IMG/VR virus record: IMGVR_UViG_3300027770_000026
Coordinates: 124,001 to 188,000 of that record
Origin: a virus
Length of the DNA: 64,000 nucleotides
Strand: one strand, 5' to 3'
Program-made: the position numbers and the translations under genes
Part shown: piece by piece, positions 1 through 7,756 of the stretch
How positions within the stretch are numbered: the stretch's first letter is position 1
Layout: the number at the start of each line of letters is the position of its first letter
The notes under the pieces: generated by a model
Told to the model about the DNA's origin: nothing
Databases searched by the model: none
What the model saw: only the letters and a program-made list of their open reading frames with translations

Positions 1-1051
1 TCAGCTCCTGCCAACGGTTGGGGTTAATCTTGTAAAGGTCAGCCACCTTAAGCGCGGCGCGCAAGCTGATCTCGCGCATCTTGTTCGCATTCTCAGTGAT
101 GAAATTCACAATCTCCGTCGACTGCTCTTCAGTGAAGCCGTACTTCTCAGCGTCGAACAGCGTACCCGTAGCAGCAATCTGACGCAACCGCAGCAGCTTC
201 TCGCGCGTGGTGTGGATGGTCAGGTCCAAGTAGTGGCAGCGCGACTGGAGTGCGTCAATGTGATCCTTCAGCTTCTTGCTCTTGATGTTATCGAACTTCA
301 AATTAGTAATGAAGATCACCGAACCCTTAAAGTCGAAAGCGTTGGGGATACCCTCACGACGCAGCAATGCGCTATCGCTGTTCCAGTGAATGCGCCGCCG
401 GCTGCTGCTGTCGAGCGCAGCCTTGAGGATGTTGAGGCTGAGGTCTTCAAGCAAGATGCTGTCGCAGTCGTCAAACACCAACACGCAGTTGGAGTCGCTG
501 AAGTCAAACAGCTTCTTGTAGAGGCCAATGGGCGTCATCGCACCCTTGACCACTTCGTGCTTGACGACCTTGATCAGCTTGTCAAACATGCTCGCTGTCT
601 CTAGCGTCTGTTCAACGCCGTAGCTCTTGCCCACGCCTGGGGCACCGCTCACAATCATTGCGCGGATGTTGCCTTCCTTAGCAGCCATCGTCATCTCGTT
701 GAGCACCTCAAAGCGGGCACCCACACGTTGCATGATCTGCTCGTCGGTCTCGTCAGTGTCAACGGGCGTCTCGTACATGACGTCGTCATCCTCGCTCTTG
801 TTAACAACAGCAGGCGTGAACGCAATCACGTTGTTGGGAATTTCGCTAGCAGCAACGGGCTGGATAGAGCGAATGCTCTCTACCGTAATACGGATGTTCT
901 TACCGGCGTAGTCGCCCATGTCGTTGCCAGCAAGTACAGTAACGAAGCCGCCCTTGGCGCCTTCCTTGTAATCCTGCACAAGGCGGAACGTCTGATTGCG
1001 GATCTGCATACCGCGATACTTACCGCTAGTAATACGAACGAAATTTGCCAT
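1..1051 (-). CDS. AAA+ family ATPase, 3' end cut by window edge
   Basis: The first 350 residues are visible and the gene continues past base 1. A Walker A motif GAPGVGKS lies at residues 136-143, a Walker B VLVFDDCD at 190-197, a sensor-1-like strand ending in Asn250, and a possible arginine finger at Arg271. This is the layout of a single AAA+ module, preceded by about 110 residues of a small basic/acidic N-terminal domain. Such proteins remodel or load other macromolecules using ATP; the partner cannot be told from sequence. The start ATG at 1051 has GGAG nine bases upstream; an in-frame ATG at 1066 (after AGGGAA) is a real alternative. A consensus -10 promoter lies just upstream. Codons are more GC-ending than in most neighbours, a property shared with the gene at 38648-39817. 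Confidence 0.85.
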   Translation of the reverse strand, partial: MANFVRITSGKYRGMQIRNQTFRLVQDYKEGAKGGFVTVLAGNDMGDYAGKNIRITVESIRSIQPVAASEIPNNVIAFTPAVVNKSEDDDVMYETPVDTDETDEQIMQRVGARFEVLNEMTMAAKEGNIRAMIVSGAPGVGKSYGVEQTLETASMFDKLIKVVKHEVVKGAMTPIGLYKKLFDFSDSNCVLVFDDCDSILLEDLSLNILKAALDSSSRRRIHWNSDSALLRREGIPNAFDFKGSVIFITNLKFDNIKSKKLKDHIDALQSRCHYLDLTIHTTREKLLRLRQIAATGTLFDAEKYGFTEEQSTEIVNFITENANKMREISLRAALKVADLYKINPNRWQEL

Positions 1052-1088
1052 TTGCTTGTTCTCCATATCGTTGTTCCCTATGTGTCGT

Positions 1089-1116
1089 ATTATACAGCCA
1101 TCCAGGTGCAGTGCAA
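1089..1116 (-). promoter_or_regulatory. sigma70-like promoter of the AAA+ ATPase gene
   Basis: On the minus strand a perfect TATAAT (-10, 1089-1094) is preceded by TTGCAC (-35, 1111-1116) with 16 bases between them. The predicted start of transcription lies about 15 bases before the upstream ATG at 1066. Confidence 0.7.
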
Positions 1117-1142
1117 CTCTTTTTGGCAGAAAGAATTCTAAT

Positions 1143-1226
1143 AAAATCAATAACTTAGCAAGGGCGCACGTAAGTCATTGACTCTACAGGGATTTTAGTT
1201 TTCCCAATAAAATCAACAACTTACGC
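1143..1226. repeat. three copies of an upstream element (consensus AAAATCAAnnACTTACGC)
   Basis: Copies lie at 1143-1159 (plus orientation, ending TTAGC), 1169-1181 (inverted) and 1209-1226 (plus). A fourth near-identical copy sits at 39887-39904, also upstream of a sigma70-like promoter. All lie upstream of the -35 box of the promoter they accompany, as an operator or activator site would. The rest of the gap 1052-1257 holds only the promoter. Confidence 0.6.
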
Positions 1227-1257
1227 AGCCTGGGGCTATTTTGAGCGTTTTTTAGGG

Positions 1258-1446
1258 TTAATCTACCCCAAAATCGTCGTCTAAATCGTCATCAACTTGG
1301 TTTTGCCACTTGCGCAGGTCTGCAGCAGTAGCACGACGGTAGTCGTGATCAGATGGTTCCACGCGATGCTTGAATTGGTCATCCTCGCGCAGGGCCCGGG
1401 CAACAGGGTTACGCTTGATAACCTTGCTGGGATTCTTCGACTTCAT
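1258..1446 (-). CDS. small basic/acidic protein with NPVARALR motif, unknown function
   Basis: A 62-residue protein. Its N-terminal part is lysine-rich and carries the motif NPVARALR followed by F-x-x-R-V, a signature seen in short conserved proteins of many phages and bacteria whose role is unknown. The C-terminus is strongly acidic (DDDLDDDFG). The ATG at 1446 is chosen; an in-frame GTG at 1461 overlaps the stop of the upstream gene by four bases, but its AAGGAG would be too close to it. It is translationally coupled to the upstream gene. No function is proposed. Confidence 0.65.
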   Translation of the reverse strand: MKSKNPSKVIKRNPVARALREDDQFKHRVEPSDHDYRRATAADLRKWQNQVDDDLDDDFGVD

Positions 1447-1457
1447 AACGCTCTTTT

Positions 1458-2138
1458 TCACTCCTTAACAAGATAAAGCACACGATTTAGTTTGGTGGTG
1501 TTGCCGTCTATGTGCGCCTTAACGGTACCACGTATGTAAACGTAATCATCTTCGTAAACATCTTGCTTGCTATGCCAGTAGAGGTAGAGATTGCCATCGT
1601 CTCCCAGCAAAATATGTCCATTGGTTTCTTGATATACTGTGTTCTTTGAAGGAAATACACGCAACACAGTACCACGTACTTCAATACGGTCCTTGAGCTT
1701 GCCCACACAACGAGAGGTCAGTTTGGACCGTTCAATCAGCTCGCCACGACGCTGATTTTCGCGATGTGTAATATAGTAGCCGGGCTGGTTAACCCCAAAC
1801 GTAAAGTTAGTAGATTGGTTAACATCAACTTCTTCCTGCATAAACAGGGTGACTACAATCTTGCCATAGTTGCTGATCTTGCCTGCAATCATATCCAGCA
1901 AGCGACCACGCTGATACTCAATCAGTTCCTGCGCAAGAGCTCGGTCGTCCTCTGTAATTAGAGAGTCATCAGCTAGTGCTGCTTGAGCAAACTGTTGGCG
2001 TTTGAGCACATCAACATGCGAGTGCCCGTCTGGATACTGTTCTCCAATTACGCGATGCCCGCAAACCATTGCAGCCCAGAAATTCTCTGCAGGGATAAAA
2101 TTGGATACATGCTTGACTTGCTTTTTGGAACGCTTCAC
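1458..2138 (-). CDS. unknown protein with a beta-rich, OB-like C-terminal domain
   Basis: About 226 residues if the GTG at 2138 is used; an in-frame GTG at 2168 would add ten residues, but it lies against the -10 box and would not be on the transcript from that promoter. The first half is mixed, with a helical stretch (ELIEYQRGRLLDMIAG). The last 85 residues alternate short beta strands (DRIEVRGTVLRVF, YVYIRGTVKAH) and look like an OB-type fold, which would suit nucleic-acid binding, but no diagnostic motif is present. It is the first gene after a strong sigma70-like promoter and is followed by the NPVARALR gene with a four-base overlap. Family not recognised. Confidence 0.7.
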   Translation of the reverse strand: MKRSKKQVKHVSNFIPAENFWAAMVCGHRVIGEQYPDGHSHVDVLKRQQFAQAALADDSLITEDDRALAQELIEYQRGRLLDMIAGKISNYGKIVVTLFMQEEVDVNQSTNFTFGVNQPGYYITHRENQRRGELIERSKLTSRCVGKLKDRIEVRGTVLRVFPSKNTVYQETNGHILLGDDGNLYLYWHSKQDVYEDDYVYIRGTVKAHIDGNTTKLNRVLYLVKE

Positions 2139-2168
2139 AACAAAGTCCAAATAACTGTAACAGCGCAC

Positions 2169-2197
2169 ATATTAATACGTTACTAGGGTTGTGTCAA
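2169..2197 (-). promoter_or_regulatory. sigma70-like promoter TTGACA-N17-TAATAT
   Basis: A perfect TTGACA -35 (2192-2197) and TAATAT -10 (2169-2174) are separated by 17 bases on the minus strand, directly upstream of the gene at 1458-2138. The expected transcription start is near 2162, which argues for the GTG start at 2138. Confidence 0.7.
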
Positions 2198-2200
2198 CTT

Positions 2201-2971
2201 TTATTTTGGGTCCAGTGGTTTTTCTATACCAGTTTTGGCACAATAGTCCTTAGTAGTATCCATCCAGGCAAATCTCTCCCATCCCCATTCGCCCTGATTT
2301 AGCCGGCGACCACGGGTTACTTCTCCAATATGGTTAACAATGGGAGAGCCGTCTGTGTTCTTAAGTGTGGATCCACATTGTGTTCCGTTTGTGCGTTCTT
2401 TGGCAGTTACCATTACTAAACCTTCACCCGGACACATATCAGTAGATTCTTTGATATTCATCTGAGATATCCAATAAGGATAAAAACATGCCATCGGACT
2501 AAAATAAGTATGTTCGTAATTAATTCGATAGTTATCTAAAATAACATCGTCGGGTCTTGTAAACTCTTCAACATCGCTAGCATACCAAATTTGTCTTTTT
2601 AGATTAATATGAAATAACTGTGGCAGCTCATTCATTATTTTAATAAGATCATCTATGTGCAACGGCTGCAGTAGTTCTACATCGTCTTCCTGATGCCAAA
2701 CGTAATCGTATTCTTTCTCACTTAATAGCTCATTGACATGTTGCCAAGTAGTTGATATACCTTGATTCTCTGCATGCAATACAATACGAGTATATCCATA
2801 CTTTTGAGCAAGAGCTTCAACGAACGTATCATTTCGACCCGTTGGCCAATCGTCAATAAAAATTCCATCTACTTCATGATCTCCAAAGTCTAAATTCTTA
2901 TGAAAAGACTCCAGAGTAGGTATTAGATATTTGAGACGGTTTGTGGAAAAAATTACTTTACAAATTCGCAT
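2201..2971 (-). CDS. GT-A fold glycosyltransferase-like protein
   Basis: 256 residues. The N-terminus (ICKVIFSTNR) followed by an Asp pair at 40-41, the strand RIVLHAENQGIS (63-73) and WHQEDDVEL (92-100) match the plan of family-2-type GT-A glycosyltransferases, in which the EDD plays the part of the metal-binding DxD. Phage enzymes of this kind can modify DNA bases, virion proteins or host surface sugars; the target is not shown here. The start at 2971 has AAAGG eight bases upstream, and the stop of uvsY lies only three bases before the ATG, so the two are probably cotranslated. Confidence 0.65.
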   Translation of the reverse strand: MRICKVIFSTNRLKYLIPTLESFHKNLDFGDHEVDGIFIDDWPTGRNDTFVEALAQKYGYTRIVLHAENQGISTTWQHVNELLSEKEYDYVWHQEDDVELLQPLHIDDLIKIMNELPQLFHINLKRQIWYASDVEEFTRPDDVILDNYRINYEHTYFSPMACFYPYWISQMNIKESTDMCPGEGLVMVTAKERTNGTQCGSTLKNTDGSPIVNHIGEVTRGRRLNQGEWGWERFAWMDTTKDYCAKTGIEKPLDPK

Positions 2972-2974
2972 GTG

Positions 2975-3430
2975 TTATACCTTTGCATCTTCCATGCCGG
3001 CGGTACGTAGCTTAACTACATTGTTTATCTGAAACTGTTTAGCATCCAAACTCTTGATGATGCCTAGCCATTTGTTACGCATAAGTGCGACTTCGTTAAC
3101 AAGTGTTTCATAATCAATAACTTCGTCCTCGCCGTCTGCATACTTATCTGCATCACGACTAGACAATGCTCGATTATAACTTTCCAAAAACTTTTTATAG
3201 TGTTTGGTTTTAATTTTGCGCAATTGGATATTAATATATTCCAATATTGCTTCAATCTCTTGTAGTTGGCAAAACCGCTGCTCTACCACTCCGGGCAGTT
3301 CAGCGGATTGCTTTTCTACTACTCCACGAAGCTGTACTTCGGTGCGGGCAACTTGATATTCATTTTCATAATAGTCCAGAGCATCTGGAATAGTAGAAAT
3401 GTCGCGTGTTACTTTATGGTACCAAGTCAC
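2975..3430 (-). CDS. uvsY: UvsY-like recombination mediator
   Basis: 151 residues, close in size to T4 UvsY (137). The protein is mostly helical and basic in the middle. The C-terminal segment (NEVALMRNKWLGIIKSL then INNVVKLRTAG) resembles the C-terminal helices of T4 UvsY, which mediate assembly. UvsY loads the UvsX recombinase onto gp32-coated single-stranded DNA. Identity rests on this similarity plus position: uvsX and gene 32 lie immediately upstream in the same orientation. The GTG start at 3430 is supported by GAGG six bases upstream, placed inside the end of the preceding gene. Confidence 0.7.
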   Translation of the reverse strand: MTWYHKVTRDISTIPDALDYYENEYQVARTEVQLRGVVEKQSAELPGVVEQRFCQLQEIEAILEYINIQLRKIKTKHYKKFLESYNRALSSRDADKYADGEDEVIDYETLVNEVALMRNKWLGIIKSLDAKQFQINNVVKLRTAGMEDAKV

Positions 3431-3438
3431 CCATCACC

Positions 3439-3714
3439 TCATTCGTAATCGTCGTCGTCGCTAGAATCGTAACTATCTTCTTCCTCTTCTTCCTCTTCGT
3501 ATTCCTCAGAGACAGCAGAGTCTTTGGATAGAGTATTTAGATACTTGTCATGTTCACTTAATCCGTCGTAAACAGTAGCAGGGGCTTCCCATGCTCGCAA
3601 CCAATCGTAGACGTGTTGCGCAAGGTCTTCACGCTCCTTATCGGGAACGTATCCTAATACGATATCATACAATTCAAACAGTACATCTTCACTAAGTGCA
3701 TCATTATAAGCCAT
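3439..3714 (-). CDS. small acidic protein between uvsX and uvsY, unknown
   Basis: 91 residues. The first 55 form a compact, probably helical domain (LSEDVLFELYDIVLGYV, LAQHVYDWLRAW); the tail is a run of Glu/Asp/Ser (residues about 70-91). The acidic tail could mimic nucleic acid or bind a basic partner such as gp32 or UvsX, as other acidic tails do, but this is inference. GGAG lies eight bases before the ATG. The stop overlaps the ribosome binding site of uvsY, so the two are coupled. Confidence 0.7.
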   Translation of the reverse strand: MAYNDALSEDVLFELYDIVLGYVPDKEREDLAQHVYDWLRAWEAPATVYDGLSEHDKYLNTLSKDSAVSEEYEEEEEEEDSYDSSDDDDYE

Positions 3715-3745
3715 TAAATAGTCTCCAAACTAAATGCTAGCTTAC

Positions 3746-4834
3746 TTATTCAGCTTCATCTTCGGTGTCAACTTCCTTAGCGATTACGGGCAGGATCTTT
3801 GCGTTCTTAGTAGCAAACTCGTCCATGACTAAGTCTAGGATACCATTCTCGTTAGCCGCCCATGCCTTGCGGAAGTACTTGTGTTCAGTACCCTTAAGGT
3901 CAGTGTATACGTAACGATTGCCATCCTTCTTGACCATGTTCTTAGTTTCCAACATATCGAACAAGCCGCTGTATGGGTCCATACCCGTATCATATGGAAT
4001 CTTAATCTGCATGCTTTCAAATGGCTTGGCGTACCGTGTCTTCATAATCTTACACGCTGCACGGATACCACGTACTTCGCTAATCTTGTTACCGTCTTCG
4101 TCTTCCTTTAGCTTGAGCTTGCGCATGGCAACCACAATGCTACTGGCGTAGATAAAGCCTTGTCCGCCTGAGATCTTGTCGTCCGGGTCAAACATGTCCT
4201 GACTAGCGTAAGTGTGATTAGTACACACCATACCTATGTTCCAGTCACCAAACATGTTTACAGTGTTGCGTACTAGACTGGTTAGTGCCTTAGGTTTGCG
4301 ACCCATGTCACCCTTCATGTCACCAGCTTCAAACTGGTTTACGTCGGTTGGTGTAAGCAACATGCCCAAACTGTCAATTACGAACAGAATCTTTGGACGA
4401 TCTTCTTCCTGTGTAGTAGCGTAGGTATCCTTGTATTCCTTCATGAAGTCACTGATAGTCTTAGCTACTTCGTCAATCATGGCCATGTTGAGCTTGAGCA
4501 ACTTGCTTTCGCTAGTGTCTACACCCAAGGCCTTAAGCCATGTTTCATCCAGTGCATTTTCAGTGTCTACTAGTACAACGAAAATGCCCTGCTCCTGTGC
4601 ATTACGAATTAGATTGCCTGAGCAGATAAAGCTCTTGCCCGCACCTGATTCTCCTGCAAACACTGTTACCTTACCCAGTGGAACTCCACGATGGAAGTCA
4701 CCTGAGATAAGATAGTTTAGAGTATAATTGCCTGTGCTGACCCAAGTATCTGGATCACGAAAGCCAATACTCAATCCCTGAATACTCTTGGTTAGAGTTT
4801 TACGAAACTTTGAAATGTCAAATGGTTTTACCAT
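3746..4834 (-). CDS. uvsX: UvsX RecA-like recombinase
   Basis: 362 residues, about the length of T4 UvsX (391). Walker A GESGAGKS is at residues 61-68 and Walker B KILFVIDSLGML at 148-159, followed by the loop region QFEAGDMKGDMGRK and the strand GMVCTNHTY, all typical of the RecA/UvsX core. It binds gp32-coated ssDNA and catalyses strand exchange in recombination-dependent replication and repair. The acidic C-terminus (EVDTEDEAE) resembles the UvsX regulatory tail. The ATG at 4834 is preferred; an in-frame GTG lies nine bases upstream. A 10-bp perfect hairpin separates it from gene 32. Confidence 0.93.
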   Translation of the reverse strand: MVKPFDISKFRKTLTKSIQGLSIGFRDPDTWVSTGNYTLNYLISGDFHRGVPLGKVTVFAGESGAGKSFICSGNLIRNAQEQGIFVVLVDTENALDETWLKALGVDTSESKLLKLNMAMIDEVAKTISDFMKEYKDTYATTQEEDRPKILFVIDSLGMLLTPTDVNQFEAGDMKGDMGRKPKALTSLVRNTVNMFGDWNIGMVCTNHTYASQDMFDPDDKISGGQGFIYASSIVVAMRKLKLKEDEDGNKISEVRGIRAACKIMKTRYAKPFESMQIKIPYDTGMDPYSGLFDMLETKNMVKKDGNRYVYTDLKGTEHKYFRKAWAANENGILDLVMDEFATKNAKILPVIAKEVDTEDEAE

Positions 4835-4858
4835 ATTATTCACTCACATGTTAAGAAC

Positions 4859-4882
4859 GTTGGGGTAGGTAACTACCCCAAC
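4859..4882 (-). terminator. 10-bp hairpin between gene 32 and uvsX (weak or partial terminator)
   Basis: GTTGGGGTAG (4859-4868), a GTAA loop (4869-4872) and CTACCCCAAC (4873-4882) form a perfect inverted repeat. There is no long U tract after it on the minus strand, so it may be an attenuator or an RNA processing or stability element that sets different levels of gp32 and UvsX rather than a full terminator. Confidence 0.5.
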
Positions 4883-4892
4883 TACAAGGCTA

Positions 4893-5894
4893 TTAGGCCT
4901 TGTTCTGGCGTGCCTTGATGGCTGCGAGAATGTCTTCTGCTCGCTTGCTTGTGGTTGTTGCCGGTGCAGCAGTTACTGCAGGTTTGACTGGAACTTCAAA
5001 CTCTGTAGACGTACCGGCTGACTCAAAAGGGATATCATCATCCGCATCAACCACACGCGCCGCTGGCTTTGGGGCACTGCGCGGAGCAGCATCACCATCA
5101 CCACCTACGCTCAGACCCGATGGACGGAAGAACTGACCCCACTTGGCTGCGTCATATGGCTTACCATCTACGCTGGCTTCAAACATTTCCTTCATGACCT
5201 TAAGGGCCATTTCGGTTGGCTTGGTTGGGAGGAAGTCACGCAGACTGAACAGTCCGTGCTTCTCAATTGCTGCCATCTCAACGTCATTGAGCGCACGTTC
5301 ACGACGTGCATAGCTGCTGCTATTGTAGTCCGAGAACTTGCCCTTAACAGTCTTACTGACACGGAAGTCTGTGCCTTTGACATAGTCAGTTGGCAAGTTC
5401 TCCATATCTGGATCCATCAATGCTGCCTTAATTGGGGTAAACAACTGTGGGCTAATAATGAATCGACGAATTGGATTCTCGGGAAGATTGTCTTCTTTGA
5501 GCGAAGCCGGATCAACCACAAAGCCCTGGAACAAGTAAGTACGCTTCTTCCAATACTTACGACCCATTTCTTCCATGCTTGGATCCTTGAACCAAGTACG
5601 GACTTCAGCAAGGATTGGGCAATTCTCGCCCCACATTTCTACACATGGGACCTGCACCAATACTGGCTTGCTGCTGGGATCACCTGCAACGCCCGGGAAC
5701 GGAAGCTTGATCATTGCCTTCTCTACCCAGAAGAAAGTGTTGGTTTGATCACCATCTGGGAGGAAACGAATTGTTGCTGTTGTGTTTTCTGCGATGTTCC
5801 AATGCGGGAATACTGCATTGTCACCACCACCGCCGCCGAGGGCCTTTGACTCTTGTTGTGCTAGTTTCGCACGAATTTCTGCTAATGTTGCCAT
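4893..5894 (-). CDS. 32: single-stranded DNA-binding protein, gp32-like
   Basis: 333 residues (T4 gp32 has 301). The layout is that of gp32: a short basic N-terminus for cooperativity (LAEIRAKLAQQESKA), an OB-fold core with PHWNI, ATIRFLPDGD and a Cys-containing stretch (VPCVEMWGENCPI) where T4 has its zinc region, and a long acidic/Ala-Pro tail with DADDDIPFE for partner binding. Only two Cys are visible in that stretch, so a zinc site may be altered or absent. It coats ssDNA during replication and recombination with the UvsX/UvsY pair downstream. AGGAG lies nine bases before the ATG. Confidence 0.88.
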   Translation of the reverse strand: MATLAEIRAKLAQQESKALGGGGGDNAVFPHWNIAENTTATIRFLPDGDQTNTFFWVEKAMIKLPFPGVAGDPSSKPVLVQVPCVEMWGENCPILAEVRTWFKDPSMEEMGRKYWKKRTYLFQGFVVDPASLKEDNLPENPIRRFIISPQLFTPIKAALMDPDMENLPTDYVKGTDFRVSKTVKGKFSDYNSSSYARRERALNDVEMAAIEKHGLFSLRDFLPTKPTEMALKVMKEMFEASVDGKPYDAAKWGQFFRPSGLSVGGDGDAAPRSAPKPAARVVDADDDIPFESAGTSTEFEVPVKPAVTAAPATTTSKRAEDILAAIKARQNKA

Positions 5895-5957
5895 TTTAAT
5901 AAACTCCTAGTTTTCCTTAGTTTCTACGTAACACCATGCCACTGCATGATGTACACT

Positions 5958-5987
5958 ATTATATATGCCTAGGAGCTGTTAAGTCAA
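5958..5987 (-). promoter_or_regulatory. sigma70-like promoter of gene 32
   Basis: TTGACT (-35, 5982-5987) and TATAAT (-10, 5958-5963) with 18 bases between them on the minus strand. The leader to the gene 32 ATG would be about 57 bases, long enough for translational autoregulation of the kind gp32 is known for in T4. Confidence 0.7.
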
Positions 5988-5991
5988 ATTT

Positions 5992-7752
5992 CTATTTGAG
6001 CCCCAAGCCGTTGCGTGTGGCTTGGTAAAGTGTTTGGCCTTTTACTTTCAGTTTTGAGTTCACACCTGTTAATTGGAAGAAGCGTTTTTCATCACCGGCT
6101 GCTGCAGCTTCACGTGCCTTACTGCCGCTAATACCTTCTACGCCCTTGCTGTCTGGATCACGTTCGCCGCTGCTGGCAAAGTTTAGCACCACATGTTCGC
6201 GTCCTTTTGGACCACGAGCAAAGTCTGTAGTACGCACCAGACCACTGTTCCAACTGTTGAGTAGTTTTTCGATACTCTTTGGTCCCGCACCAATTCGATC
6301 CGATCCACCCACAAAGGTCATGTTACGATAACCCTGTTCGTATAGATAGTTGGCTGCGTCAATTGGTGTTTTGAATGCGCCCGATATAATATTCCCTGCG
6401 TATGCTGGATAGATCTGTTTGATAAATTCTGCTTTGGTTTGTGGATCCAACGGATTCTCATCATTATCAACAGTACTGCTGAGGAATATAAATGCCTTAT
6501 CACCACCTGCTTCCACAGTAGTTTGCATCAATTGCTTGTGTCCAAGTGTTGGTGGATTCATTCTACCAAAGCAAAATACTGCTTTGGGCATGGTGCTCTT
6601 GGTTGCAATCTCTTCCGGAGACACTGCAAACTTGGCGCGCAATGCTCGTGTAAAACCTAATCGGTCTACCAACTTGACATTACCACCACCAAATACATAG
6701 CCTTCATGTCCGGCGTCGCCGTTGATCTCAGCATGCACTGCGCTGTTCTTTACCTGCTTGTCTACTTGTTGTTTAACATGTAGCTTGAGATCTGTGAGTA
6801 CAGCCCACATTTCCCACAATGCTTCAAGACCTTTGGCTCCATCTTTTTGATATAGCCAACCGTCTTTGTTTTCGCCCAGCAGTTTCTTTGCTGCCGCAGG
6901 GCTTAGTTGTACTTGGAGATAATCCATAAAGCGAGGCACAATGCGAGAGCTTACATCATTCTCGTCAATCATTTGTGAAATAAACTTGCTCATTGCGGTA
7001 AGCACAGTCTTGGCCTTCATGCCTGCAAGGTCATTGATAAACTTGTTAACAGTGTCTGTATTACTTGCAACTGTACGTTTGGCTGCGGACAACTGTTGCT
7101 TGCCGATTGTAACCTTAGGTGTGTCCTTCATCTCACCCGTAAAGAACACAATGCCTGCACCTTCGCGTAACCCTTGTAATCCACGTAGAGGAATACTAGC
7201 CGATGTTAAGCTAGGGAAGAATGTGTGTACAGCAATACCGCCGTTGCTACGAGCAATGTCCTTACCAAGTGGAGTTTCCACTCCCACAGAGTATTTTACT
7301 GTGCGTGGCTGGAATACGTATTCGCCATTCTTTGTGTCTGGTTTTCCATACCACATGAGGTCGCCAAACCAATACTGGTCTGCTTTCTTAGGTACAATCT
7401 TTTCTAGCAAAGGGCGTATTGCGTCCTCTGCTTCCCATAATTCTACACGTTGAGCGCCACGTGGTTCGTCATATGCACGTATGGTACTAAACTCTGCTTG
7501 GCCTTTGGCTACTTTAGCAAATTGATAATGGTCAACAAATACTACCTTACCTGCAGCATCACGACCAAATACAATGCCTACACTGCCGTCCCATTTAATG
7601 GACAGTTCTTGCGGATTGGCTTCTAGATTAACTAATGCTTCTAACGCTCGCTTGCCACCATCGGGTTCTGTGACCCAGTCCTCGATGTGAGCTGTACCTG
7701 CTTCAAGCAGCGTACGCTTTGCTTTATGCTGCAATACTTCAAATATTTTCAT
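5992..7752 (-). CDS. ligase-fold (KxDG) domain fused to HIGH-type nucleotidylyltransferase (NMNAT-like)
   Basis: 586 residues with two catalytic modules. The N-terminal part has the nucleotidyl-transfer signature of ATP-dependent DNA/RNA ligases: KWDGS at 53-57 (Lys53 the likely adenylated residue), FGDLMW at 129-134, EGYVF at 350-354 and NVKLV at 358-362. The C-terminal part (389-586) has GRMNPPTLGH (396-405) and ISGSKAR (541-547), the two nucleotide-binding motifs of NMN/pantetheine-phosphate adenylyltransferases. The ligase-like half resembles an uncharacterised family of T4-like aquatic phages (KWDG...GDLM...QPxT). Possible roles are NAD+ remaking, RNA end repair or nucleotide-cofactor transfer; none is proven. 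The true start is the ATG at 7752, four bases after the stop of the NTase gene. The N-terminus MKIFEVL...TLLEA resembles a capsid-targeting sequence. Confidence 0.8.
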   Translation of the reverse strand: MKIFEVLQHKAKRTLLEAGTAHIEDWVTEPDGGKRALEALVNLEANPQELSIKWDGSVGIVFGRDAAGKVVFVDHYQFAKVAKGQAEFSTIRAYDEPRGAQRVELWEAEDAIRPLLEKIVPKKADQYWFGDLMWYGKPDTKNGEYVFQPRTVKYSVGVETPLGKDIARSNGGIAVHTFFPSLTSASIPLRGLQGLREGAGIVFFTGEMKDTPKVTIGKQQLSAAKRTVASNTDTVNKFINDLAGMKAKTVLTAMSKFISQMIDENDVSSRIVPRFMDYLQVQLSPAAAKKLLGENKDGWLYQKDGAKGLEALWEMWAVLTDLKLHVKQQVDKQVKNSAVHAEINGDAGHEGYVFGGGNVKLVDRLGFTRALRAKFAVSPEEIATKSTMPKAVFCFGRMNPPTLGHKQLMQTTVEAGGDKAFIFLSSTVDNDENPLDPQTKAEFIKQIYPAYAGNIISGAFKTPIDAANYLYEQGYRNMTFVGGSDRIGAGPKSIEKLLNSWNSGLVRTTDFARGPKGREHVVLNFASSGERDPDSKGVEGISGSKAREAAAAGDEKRFFQLTGVNSKLKVKGQTLYQATRNGLGLK

Positions 7753-7756
7753 GCTG

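Noticed and set aside
212-1141. Overlapping plus-strand frames across the AAA+ gene
   Set aside because: The minus strand encodes a full AAA+ core with Walker motifs; the plus frames show no domain.
1230-1275. Possible terminator after the gene at 1258
   Set aside because: The complementary runs do not pair into a stable stem, so no terminator is claimed.
5256-5849. A 197-codon plus-strand frame inside gene 32
   Set aside because: Antisense to a clearly recognised gene and with no family features.
4893-5894. Gene 32 product as a bacterial-type SSB
   Set aside because: Length, the Cys-containing core and neighbouring uvsX/uvsY fit gp32, not the about 170-residue bacterial SSB.
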